From: Casuarius casuarius
Lineage: Eukaryota > Chordata > Aves > Casuariiformes > Casuariidae
Reading direction: 5' to 3'
DNA: 64,000 bases
Assembly: GCA_003342895.1 (NCBI GenBank)
Contig: PTFA01000402.1
Span: 1 to 64,000 of the forward strand
In this document: positions 1-9,699 of the stretch, one piece after another
Layout of the letters: every line of letters begins with the position of its first letter
Numbering within the stretch: position 1 is the first letter of the stretch
Notes under the pieces: generated by a model
What the model was told of the DNA's origin: nothing
Seen by the model: the letters and a program-made list of their open reading frames with translations, nothing else
Database searches by the model: none
Program-made: the position numbers and the translations under genes

Positions 1-1354
1 TTTCTTCTGCCTTGAGTGGTCATATCCATTTCTTTCTTTGGCTTTGGTTGCCTAAATGCATCTTCAAGGGCATGTGCTGGAGCCCGGTGTCACCCTTCCT
101 GGGGGCGTTTCCTCGATGAGCTTGCAAAGGCAGCAGGATGAGAGTGCTGAGGCCAAAGCAGCATTTTGCAAACACTGTGGCAGCCCCTCTGTATATCCAT
201 ATCCTGCCTTGTGCCCCCAAAAGTGTCAGCGGCTCCTCTCCTCTGTTGAGGCTGGGNGTGGAGAACGACCAAGCGGACCAGAGGTGGGTGGGGAAGAGAG
301 GAGATGAGAGAATGCAGCGTGGCAGGAGAGAGCAGGTGGGAGCCGGAGAGCTCGGGCAGAAACTTTGGCCAGGAAAGACCTCCTCTTCTCTGTGCTATTC
401 CCATTTAGAGCTGTCCCAGTTACTGTTCTGCAAAACAGTAACCAGCCAAACCCAATGTCTAAGTCCACTGGCTTTCCCGTCCCACGCCCAGTCCTCTCCC
501 CCAACTCCAAGCCCTCTGTGCTCACCCAGCCCCGCAGATGCAGCCACCCAAGGAACGATGGCTCCCTTTCATCCAGGCATCTGCCCTTCTCCCTCTCCCT
601 CTCTGGCAGAGAAGGCAGTTGCACTGCTCTGCACTAAGAACAGTTCCTGTGGACTCTCCATGTTCTCCTTGTTGGGTGGCCCAGACCAGGCTGACGGTCC
701 TGCTACCCCTTGCACGCAAGTGGGCCCCTGGGTGTGGAGGGATGCAGAGATGCTGGAGGGACATCCGGATCCCCCAGCCCTGGCAAAAGGATCCAGAGAC
801 GGGGGATCTCCATCCTTGGGAGTTTCCAGCCTCAGCCAGGGGGATGGTATTGGGGCTGGCCCTGCCCTGAGGGGNCAGTTGGAGGGGAGACGTCAGCAGC
901 CCCATCCCACCAGCACATCAGTGGCTGTACGTGCAGTGACGNGGCTTGCAGGGGTAAGCTGGAAGGGCAGGGGCCGCAGGAGCCCCACGTCTGTCCGTCC
1001 CTGCTATGTGGTCACGTCTGTGCNGGAAGTGTGGCTCAGAAGTCCTTTCTGCCAGCTACAGAAACCATTTGGCCCAAGCAGAGGCGTTAAATGGACTTTT
1101 ATTGAAAAGAAAAAGCTGTAAGCCTGTTTCTGGCAGAGACTCTTTCACAAGGCTGTGCACAGATCAGACAGAGGCGATGCTTCCTGCAGGCAGCTGAGCA
1201 GCCCGCGGAGAAGGGGGAGCGGCAGGACAGCAGGCGACGTCTCTCGCCGACTGCTCCTGGAAGTGCAGGATGAGCAGGTGCCCGATAAAGATGGACACGT
1301 GCCAAAGCAAGCAGGTTTTCATGGTGTTTCAGTGCCTATCAGTGATGTCCATGC

Positions 1355-1456
1355 GGTGGACCTGGATGGTGGGGACCTGGATGGTGGGGACCTGGTGGGT
1401 GAGGACCCGGTCCGTGGGGACCCGGACCGTGGGGACCCGGACCGTGGGGACCTGGG
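1355..1456. repeat. 15-bp GC-rich minisatellite, about 6-7 copies
   Basis: About seven head-to-tail copies of a 15-bp unit of the form ggtggggacctggat, drifting to cgtggggacccggac in the right half. Two adjacent right-hand units are identical. Because the unit is a multiple of three it keeps frames open, which explains the Val-Pro-Thr-rich open frame on the - strand here; I do not regard that as coding. Confidence 0.85.
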
Positions 1457-2229
1457 TGACCATGATGTGGGGGCGAGTGTCCCGGGCCCCCTGGCTTGCC
1501 AGGTCCGGGGTGCGGCGGTGGTGGCCCTCCATGTGGTCCTGCAGGAAGAGGGGATGCGTCAGGGAGTGCAGTGGGGCCCTACCTGCGTAGCCAATGCCCG
1601 TGGGGCCAGGCGACCCCGTTAGGGGAGCAGCATGGGTGGGGGTGGGGGGGTAGCCTGGCCTCGGTCCTTTGGGTGCCAGTGGTGACAGCACCAAACGGCT
1701 CCCAGGGCCGCAAGGTCCAGGCGGTGCCCGCGCCTCTGCCCCGACCCCGCTGAGCCCCCTCACCTGGGTGGGGGGCCGACATCCTCTCGCCGCCCTCGAG
1801 CTGCAAGGGAAGGACATGCCGTTAATGGCNTCGCTTGTAACCCACGGCCGCGGAGGAGGGTATCCCATGGGACNCGTCCCCCGCCTGAGCAGCCCTGGCC
1901 CCCTTCAGCCCGTGACCCTCTGCAGAGCGTGGGCTAGGTGACGCCACCGTGCTGCGAGTGGCCAGGACCCAGCTCGTCCGCCCCCAAATCTGCCCCCGAG
2001 CNCAGAGGCACCCATCTCCCCAGGGATCTCACCCCACCACAGGGCCTCACAGCTGCCCCCTCCCCCTGGGTGCCAACCAGCCCAGCAGAGGCAATTGCAG
2101 CAAGCGCTCTGCGTCCAGTCGCTGAGCCAGGGCCGTCTCCAGCCCGTCTTGGCCCAGGGCCTGCTAGACACAGCAGGCTCCTGGCCCCCCTGCATGGCTG
2201 CACTAGAGCTTTCTGGAGACCATGCATAG

Positions 2230-2251
2230 CCCCCCCCACACACACACACGC
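2230..2251. repeat. Short C-run followed by (CA)n microsatellite
   Basis: A run of eight C bases runs directly into about six CA dinucleotides and then a CGCATGCA stretch. It is a short simple repeat with no gene nearby. Confidence 0.8.
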
Positions 2252-5200
2252 ATGCAACACGGTTGTCAGCCCCGTTTTCCATGAATGCAAAAGCTCAAAC
2301 CTCCGGTTTGGTGAGCAGAGAGGAACCGCAGCCCTGATCGCTGTCCTCGGCACGGCTCTCCCTGGGGTGGTAGCGCCAGCCCTCCGGCACCCTTTAAATA
2401 AGTGGGCCCTGCCCAAGCAAGGAAGGATTCTCAGGGCAGGGCTGACACCCATAAAAAAATTCCCTGTGTTTTGCAGGTGCTGTAACCGTGGAGATGCAGG
2501 AAAACACCTGTGGGCCTGGGCACAAAGGTCTCCCTGGCCTTGTAAAAAGGCAGTCAGGAACGGGGTGAGGGAGGGTGGTGGTTTCCACCATCTGGTGCCA
2601 GCTGATGGGGTGAGTCAGGCGTCCCTGCCGTGGACTATGCCCTGGGCACGGTCTCTGTCCCCGGGCGCGGGTGCAGGATCCTGGGAGGGGTCCGCCACGG
2701 GGTGTGGGACGGCAGTGCCCGCGGGATGGGGCCCNGGGCATCTAGTGAGAGTATCGCCATGTCCCTCACCTCCACAGACGTGCTTAAAGTGCCCGTCCTG
2801 ACTTCCCGGCAGCAGGGATGACTTTCCCTTTCCTCTCCCCCTGCAGAAAAGCTCTTCATGCCTTATCTGTCCCTGTCCCCGCCAGGAAAGATGAGAGCCA
2901 CTATAAAAGCCGTATCTGTCCCTGGAGAGAAGCATGTGAGCCAGAGATGCTGAGATTTCCCCTGCTGTGTGCCGGGTGGGATTTTTAATGAACACTTGCT
3001 TGAATTTGGCAATAAAATCTGCTCCTGCTGCCTTTCAGAGGGACCTGGAGTCCTTCATCCCGCAGAGGTGAGCCCACATCAAGCAGAAAATGGGATGGGG
3101 GTGGTTCAGGTAGAAATGCCCAAATTCATAGCTGTAAATACTTGGGTTTAAAATCCAACCTTGGCTTCAAGGCGTTGAGTCAGGGACTGTCTGTGTCTGC
3201 ACAGCATCCGGCAGAGTGGTCCCCTAGGCCCAGGGGCTGCAGGCGTGCAAGCGCCGCTCCCAAATACAGCGTCTATCAGCACCCCCAGACGGAAACATGC
3301 CCGTGAGATGACACCTATTATACATATATACTACAANATGAATTTAAANATCTCCTCCACTAGCNAACAGCTGTTTGTCCTGCAGAGCCTCAGGGCTTGT
3401 TTGGGGAAGATACAATAAATTGATTTAACTTGAGAATTATGCAACTAATTTGACATTTATTTTATAAATTAGGCTTAGTTCACACAGGTTCAGCCCTGGG
3501 CACATTCAGGGACAGTATAATGTTTTCTGAACAACTTACAGTTCTGGTGTCCTTCCCATGGACGTCACTATGTAGGATAGCGCCTACGGCTTGTGCCNGG
3601 AAGTGCTTCCACTCTCATACCGCGGGTCCTCACTAGGGAGAGCTGTGCTGCTTCTCTTACACAATTTACATGGATAAAGGCAACCAGAAGCAACTAATGA
3701 ATCTTTCAAGATGGGCTCCATGAAGAGATCTGCAGTTCCCTGTGGCTACCAAAATCCTTAGACAACTTATGATAATATTTGTCTATAAAAGGCAACGATG
3801 GAAGATGAACCATTTGATTTTATTTTTCTATCTATATAATCAAGCTGCTTTAGAAATGTAGAAAATCTAGTTACAAAACTGTTGTACTTTTAATAATTGC
3901 CTGACTTTATTGCCCAATCTTAGTAGCTGTTGTACTTTTCCTGGGGACATCGTAAGACCTCAGAAAGTGCGGTCAATGCTTGGCTGAAGATCCTGTATGC
4001 CCTTATATGCTTTAAAACATGTGCTTAATGCTAGATTAAGAAATGCAAGGGTACCTTAAAACCATGGGACATGAGCTCATATGTATCAAAAGGGTGTTGG
4101 CAAAACAGAGGCTAAATAAGGCTTTCTCTGCTTTGAGAGAAGACAAACCTGAAACAGTCACTGAGAGCCACAGTATTTTCAGTGCAAACACAGGTGCTTT
4201 AGAAGCAGCTGAAAAAGTGTGATTTTCTTCTTCTTCTTCTGTCCCAGTGACTGTAATTTGAATCCAGGCGGCCAGGGTGAGCATTCAGCACCCTGCTCCG
4301 CCACCGCGTCTTCCCTTTGCACACACCGCAACCCCTCCTGCCACAGCTGCCCTCTATATTGGGGGCCAGAGAGATGTCACAGACCGGTGCTCGTCTCTGC
4401 ACAGGTTTAACAGAAAACACATATTTTTCTAATGACCTTAAGAATAGCGTCTTGTTTTATCCGAATTCAGCCAGGAATACACCTAAGTTCAAGGCCACGT
4501 TTCAGATGAACGAGAGCGTCCCAGTGCTTTCAACTTCAGAGAACTTGTTGCAGCAGCAGTAGTGCTATTTGGCGTTTTCCTAAAGGGTCGCAAAAACTGC
4601 CAAGGACACAGCGCCTGGCTGGCAGCACGGTCCAGAGCTGCTCCTCTGCCCAACCCGAGTGAGGGCTTGCTTGGGAGGATAGACACCAGCTTTGAAGGGC
4701 CTGTGGGGGAAACGGCAAGGATCCAAGCCCAGGATTTATGAGATGAAAATGGGACATACGGCTAATGCTATTTGTGGTTCCCGACAGGGAGGCACCGTCT
4801 TCAGCTCCTAACCTTCAACTCTTTGTTGGCAGGAGGGATCGGCTGCTCCGCCCATGGAGCCTGCCTAGTCTCTGCTCTTGCTCAGATCGGGGCTCAGGGA
4901 ACATCAGCAGAGGGGTGGCAGACACGACGCAGGGCCCAGCAGGTCCCTCCTGGGGCAGGTAGGCCCCCTTGGGCATTTTGGACCTTCACATGGGGCACTG
5001 AATCGAGCCCGCTCCATCTCTCCCCACTGACTTTGATAGACACCTTCCTGATTCCCAGATGTCTCCTGGTGTCCCAGCTCATCCCCAGCTCCTGGGTATC
5101 TGGGTTCAGAAACAGCCACAGTGACCACAGCACCAAGCTAGGGACCTGCAGCAGCCCGGTCTCTGCAAGGGTGCTCTGCACACCAGGACCGCGAGCACAG

Positions 5201-7566
5201 CCCCATCGAGCTAGAAACATCTTCTCCCCCCTCCCACCCAAATTCCTCCGCTTTCATTACTTTTCTTGCCCAGTTCAATGACCACCAGCCTTTGTCTCAT
5301 GGTCTGGCAGAGCCTGGTGCCACAACGCCGGAGAGACAAAGAAATACACTGGCTTTTCTCCCTGCGTGCGCTATGAAGAGCCCACATTGTGCTTCACTGG
5401 GCAGAGGGAGACAAGCAGGGCACTGAGTGTTGTGTTTGTGTTGGGTTATGTGAAACCTTCTGTTTCTTTAAACACATCAGTGCAAAGCTCTGGCAAGAAA
5501 GGGGTGACCCTGAGGAAAGGAGCGCCGCAGTTACAGTCCCCTTTGGAAAGATCAGGGCTGTGAATTTTCAAATAAGGGGAGCAGCCCTTTGGGGAGCATT
5601 GAAGTGGGTAAATCTGAAAGTGCAGATCAGTGCTGGCTCCCATGGCCAGGCCTCCGTGACTTGTCACGGGCCAGGTCAGAGGGGACCCAGGCTGGGAGAG
5701 CAGTGTTTGCAAGGATTTGAACCTGGACAAGAAGCAGGGACGTCACCTGGAGCTGCTCATTAGCAGTGGCAGGAAAGGGCCAAGGTCTCTGGGTTCCTGC
5801 CCTGTGCCTGCAGCTCCCTCCTAATCCGGCTGCTCCTTCCCACACTCTCAGCCACCAAGGAGGTGGCTCATTCTGAGCTGGGGTAAAACAGACATAAGAA
5901 TGGGCAGAAAAGAGAATTTCAAGACTGTCCAGGTTTTGATCTGCCAAATCTGACAAGTTTTTTGTTCCATTTTAAGAAAAGGTCACCTCAACATCAAGAA
6001 TGACATCAGGAAGTGAGGAGATGAGGCAGAGCAAAGACCTTGTCTCCAACCACTAATGATGTGCTTGGATGCATTTCTTGGCCAAAGAAATAGCTAAAGT
6101 ATCGACCAAGATCAAATTGCTATAGCCGGGGAAAAGCACTGCATTTCATTCCTGCTGACTGAGATCCCATTTGCATCCAGCTCTTAAAAGAACACAAATA
6201 TCCTTGGAAAAGCAAACGTTGCAAGATTGCTGACAGACACCTCAGCTCTGGGAACACCACTGCCTGTGTGGAGAGCTGCTGAGTACCGTGTTGCCTTAGT
6301 GGCTTTGGGGGAAGAGGGATTGCCAGGGACTGGGTTGTCCAGCAGGCCTGTCTGAGCGCATCTGGGAGGTGTCGCTCTATTTGTTTTCACTTCCATCATT
6401 TGGATTCCTCCACAGTTAAGTTTGGGGCTACTTCCCATTTATTTCCCTCTGCCTGGAGCGGATCCGAGGAGGCTGAAAGCTGGAACAGCAGCACCTGGCC
6501 ACATGCGTATCCCAGCTGCTCTTTACATTGCCTCTTCCAAGAAGGGACATTTCGGAAGAGGTCCAGGCCTTCAACCTGCCCTGCGAGCACAAGCGCAAGG
6601 CTCTTAAGCCCCTCACATTTCTACACAGGAGCCAAATGTGGTAGAAAACGATGCCTCTGGCCTCTCCCTTGTGGTTGAGACTAAGCTGTTTTCTTGGCAA
6701 CAGAGGTGTCCGGTTCTGAGTGTGTTGCATTGATTCTGAAATTCAATAAAGTCCTAAGAAATATTGCAAGAATCAATTCTGCGCTGCAGTGAAGAGGGTG
6801 GCAATGCCGCATCGGTAACAGTGCACAGCTTTGACTTCAGCTCTTCCCACCTCCTCCCTGGCATACAGCTTCGCTAGGCAATGAACCACCATGAAAACCC
6901 GCTTTGTTCAGCAGGTCCTCTGTGTTTATCGACTGCCCGCTCGCTCTGCAGCTCCGGCAGCCATCTGGGTGCGAGCTGTCGCTGGCTGCCCTTGCTGCTG
7001 GCTGCCTGCTCTTCCCCCTGCCCTGCCGGGCTGTTCGGTGGCCCGCAGAAAGCATCGCCTCCAGCTGTGCTGTGCCTGAAGCTGTAAAGGAGGCTTGGTT
7101 GGAAACAGATGTTTACAGCTTTTTTTTCCAAGCAAAATGACACGGGTTGGGGCACTGTTGCCAAATGATTTCTGTAGGTGGTGGGAAGGACATCTGGGCT
7201 CCACGTCCCGCGTGGAAATGATGACCCAGCAGGTGCAGACAGGCGTGGGGTGCCTGCTGTCCCCCCAAACCAAAAGCGGTCACAGGGACGGGGCAGCCAG
7301 CCCCATCGCAGAGGTGCACAGCAAAGGGACGAACGGCCACGGGCACAAGCCGCAGCAGGGCAAATCCCGAGCACATAGAAGAAAACAAACCGCGTCCCCC
7401 CGCCACGAGGGTGGTGCAGCCCTGGGACGGGGCCCCCAGAGGTTGGGGGGGCTCCATCCTGCCCGCGTGCACCCGGCACCCGGCTCGGGGCGCCCCCGCC
7501 TCGGGCTGCCATTGGCGCCGCGGGGCTGCGGCGCTGCTGCCCGGGGCGCCGGCTCTCCGCCCCCGG

Positions 7567-7574
7567 CATAAGAA
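7567..7574 (+). promoter_or_regulatory. Possible TATA-like element of S100B
   Basis: A CATAAGAA sequence stands out as the only AT-rich octamer in a GC-rich stretch and lies about 65 bp upstream of a good splice donor. The spacing fits a TATA-like box for a short non-coding first exon. This is inferred from position and composition only. Confidence 0.35.
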
Positions 7575-7596
7575 GCCGGCGGCTGCCCGGGCGCCC

Positions 7597-7637
7597 GGGC
7601 CGCATCGCCGCGCCGCAGCCCAGCCGCCGGCGGGGAG
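7597..7637 (+). other. S100B: Probable S100B non-coding exon 1 (5' UTR)
   Basis: S100 genes typically have an untranslated first exon, and the first coding exon here begins with a splice acceptor only 15 nt before its ATG, so an upstream exon is required. The best donor in the CpG island is GGGGAG|GTGAGC with its GT at 7638-7639. The start of the exon is a guess from the TATA-like element upstream; the donor is better supported than the start. Confidence 0.4.
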
Positions 7638-8527
7638 GTGAGCGGGGAAGGGGCCGGGGGAGGCCGAGGCCAGAGCTGGGCTGTGCTGGTGGGGGCGGCC
7701 GGACCAGGCGAGGGGGGCTCGGATGCTGCTCTGCACGCCGGCCTCCGTGACCTGCCCCCGAAACAGGGCTTAGCGCGACTGCGGCACCGGGAGGGTCTCG
7801 GCCCGAGAGGCGGCCGCGGGGGGACCCGAAACGAGAGCGCCGGGGCCGGGAGCCGCTCTGCGCAGCGGGGACCCGCTGCCTCCCAGGAAACAAAGCCGGA
7901 GGCGGCTCTGCGCACTCGGGAGCGTTGGGCAGGTGGGTTTGCAGCTCGGCCCTGGCGCGGGGACCGCTCCGTGGGGCGGGAGGAGCNGCTGCCCTGCCGG
8001 CGAGCGGTGCTGCTGCGAGGGGCTGCGGAGCGAGCGCCCGAGGGGCGAACTCAGGGCAAGGGGCTTGGTCTCTCCCGCCGGCGGCATCAAAACCGGCTGC
8101 TGCTCTGGTCCCCCGACCGCTCAGGCGGAGACGGGCCACAGCATCGGGCAGCGGAGGCCGAGGCGGGGAAGCCTGCGCCGGGGTGGTGGGGGGGGAAGTT
8201 TTCTGAGGCAAAAATGGACAAAGCGATGGATCGAGGCGCAGGAGGCAAAGCCGCGAGGCGACACCGGCATCACTAAAGGCAGGGCTGCCAGCGGAGAGGG
8301 CGGCAGGAGGACGCGGTTTCTGCGGCCCCGCTCCCCGGGGCGGCTACTTGCAGGGAGGCTCGGGGCAGTTGACGGGGTCCCGTCCCCGCCTCTCCGGCTC
8401 TCGGTGCCCCTGGCCAGAGCCGCCAGCGCTGCCTGGGTGCCGCGCACACGCTCGGGGCCGGCGCTGCGGGCCGGGGTGTCTGTGGCGCAGGCCGGGCTGA
8501 GGCAGCGCCGCCTCCCTCCTGCCCCAG

Positions 8528-8680
8528 GGCCGCGCCGCCGCCATGTCCGAGCTGGAGAAGGCCATGGTGGCCATCATCGACGCCTTCCACCAGTACTCGG
8601 GGAAGGAGGGCGACAAGCACAAGCTGAAGAAAGCGGAGCTGAAGGAGCTCATCAACAACGAGCTCCCCCATTTCCTCGGC
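8528..8680 (+). CDS. S100B: S100B first coding exon (EF-hand protein, N-terminal half)
   Basis: The acceptor is TGCCCCAG|GGCC and the ATG is at 8543 in a strong Kozak context (GCCGCCGCCATGT). The exon encodes residues 1-46. It begins [20 protein letters not shown] and includes the N-terminal 14-residue S100-type pseudo-EF loop (about residues 18-31). His15 and His25, zinc ligands in known S100B structures, are present. It ends at a GTGAGT donor after codon 46, the standard intron position of S100 genes. Compared with human, residue 42 is Pro instead of Ser and residue 46, coded at the splice junction, is Gly instead of Glu. Confidence 0.96.
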
Positions 8681-9148
8681 GTGAGTACGGCCCCCGTGAC
8701 AGTGCCCGGCTGTGCCGCCTTCGCTCTCCCGCGGGGACGGTGTGGGCGAAGGGGCTGCCCAGGGCCCGGGGCGGCGGCCGCGGTGGGGCGGGGGGTCAGG
8801 GCTGGGCGCCGGGGGCGTCTCCTGGCTGCGAGGGGGCACGGTGCTGCCCCGCGGGGCCCCCGGGCCCTGCCCCACGGCGCGCCTGGGTCGGGCACGCGTC
8901 CGGCGGGAGATGCGGCGGCGGGAGCATCCTCGGAGCGGGGCGTTTTGGCCCCCGGCCGGGCCTCGCTCCGCTCCTGCCCCCGGCAGCGGCCCCTTCCTCT
9001 CCCGCAGGAGATCAAAGACCAGGAGACCGTCGACAAAGTCATGGAGGCGCTCGACAGCGACGGGGACGCCGAGTGCGACTTCCAGGAGTTCGTANCCTTC
9101 GTGGCGATGGTCACCGCCGCCTGCCACGAGTTCTTCGAGCACGAGTGA
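8543..9148 (+). CDS. S100B: S100B, calcium-binding EF-hand protein (whole coding span with one intron)
   Basis: S100B is a small dimeric EF-hand protein, abundant in astrocytes and other glia, that binds Ca2+ and Zn2+ and regulates partners such as p53 and RAGE (family knowledge). The spliced product of 8543-8680 and 9008-9148 is 92 residues, exactly the usual length, and is collinear with vertebrate S100B throughout, ending in the characteristic CHEFFEHE. The intron is 327 bp with GT/AG ends and a codon-boundary junction. One base (9095) is ambiguous and leaves residue 76 unread; GCC (Ala) would match human. The gene faces DIP2A, as in human, but a zinc-finger gene lies between them. Identity is certain; only the 5' UTR is unclear. 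Confidence 0.97.
   Translation: MSELEKAMVAIIDAFHQYSGKEGDKHKLKKAELKELINNELPHFLGVSTAPVTVPGCAAFALPRGRCGRRGCPGPGAAAAVGRGVRAGRRGRLLAARGHGAAPRGPRALPHGAPGSGTRPAGDAAAGASSERGVLAPGRASLRSCPRQRPLPLPQEIKDQETVDKVMEALDSDGDAECDFQEFVXFVAMVTAACHEFFEHE
9008..9148 (+). CDS. S100B: S100B second coding exon (canonical EF-hand and C-terminal extension)
   Basis: The acceptor is CCCGCAG|GAG and the stop TGA is at 9146-9148. It encodes residues 47-92. The canonical 12-residue EF loop [12 protein letters not shown] has Asp at positions 1, 3, 5 and 9 and Glu at position 12. Cys68 and Cys84, and the zinc ligands His85 and Glu89, are all present. Confidence 0.97.
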   Translation, partial: EIKDQETVDKVMEALDSDGDAECDFQEFVXFVAMVTAACHEFFEHE

Positions 9149-9657
9149 GGCGGCGCGCGGCCGCCCAGCAGCCCCCGGTCGCCGCGGAGCGACGGGCGAG
9201 CGGGTCGCTCCTCCCGGGGAGACGCCGGCAGCGCCTCGCGGCCTCTCGGGGCGCAACGTCCGCTAGACTCCAGCCGCTTCTGCCGCTGCGCGCGCTTCGC
9301 GAGCCCAGACACCCCCGCGCTCGGGAGAGGCTCCCGGCAGGCGCCCGCNAGCCTTCTCCGCGGCTCGCTCCCGTCCCGGCGCTCAGCCCCCCCGNGCAGC
9401 TCAGCCCCTGCGTTTCTCGGCAGCCGGGCTGGGAAGGCGAGGCGTAACCCTGCGGCAGCCCCGCTTCTAACAGCCTGCAGAGCTGGAAGCAAAACCCTGC
9501 GGGGGCCTGCGCCCGGGNCGCTCCCGGGCCCGCGATACACCGTGGAAGGTCTCCCAGAGGAGGGGAGGCGGGGGGGAGGAAGGAGGGATGCGGCCGGTGC
9601 GGCTGCCGCGCTCTAACGTAGCCTAGCGCAGCCTCCAGAGCGCCTGGAAACAGCAGG

Positions 9658-9663
9658 AATAAA
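9658..9663 (+). terminator. S100B: S100B polyadenylation signal (AATAAA)
   Basis: AATAAA lies 510 bp after the S100B stop codon and is followed within 35 bp by T/G-rich sequence (ctggtctttgggctcttgtg), the usual layout of a vertebrate poly(A) site. A second AATAAA at 10129-10134 could serve a longer 3' UTR. Confidence 0.65.
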
Positions 9664-9699
9664 ATGCTGTCCTGGTCTTTGGGCTCTTGTGGGAATTGT

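Larger units (their letters stand above)
1..7436. other. GC-rich intergenic region upstream of S100B, no supported gene
   Basis: I read both strands for exons of neighbouring genes and found none I can support. Long open frames here are interrupted by ambiguous bases, have no recognisable domain, and look like the chance open frames expected of GC-rich DNA. By synteny with human, PRMT2 would be transcribed leftward on the - strand from this side of S100B, but none of its SH3 or methyltransferase motifs is visible. Isolated N characters occur at 257, 875, 942, 1024, 1830, 1874, 2002, 2735, 3337, 3349, 3365 and 3598. AATAAA hexamers on the + strand (for example 6745-6750) are not tied to any gene. 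Confidence 0.6.
7440..9560. promoter_or_regulatory. CpG island covering the S100B promoter and gene body
   Basis: This stretch is very GC-rich with dense CpG, in contrast to the AT-rich DNA beyond about 11.9 kb. It contains the probable S100B transcription start, both introns and both coding exons. Boundaries were set by eye from base composition. Confidence 0.7.

Noticed and set aside
138..1121. 327-residue open frame on +
   Set aside because: It contains several unread codons, has no domain and overlaps similar-length open frames in other frames; chance opening in GC-rich DNA.
6745..6750. AATAAA on + as a gene end
   Set aside because: No exon upstream on + that could belong to it.
1..7400. 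PRMT2 expected upstream of S100B by human synteny
   Set aside because: No methyltransferase or SH3 motif seen in any frame; it may lie further left or elsewhere.
7933..9447. 504-residue open frame on + through the S100B locus
   Set aside because: It is out of frame with S100B and runs through its introns; a GC-rich shadow frame.
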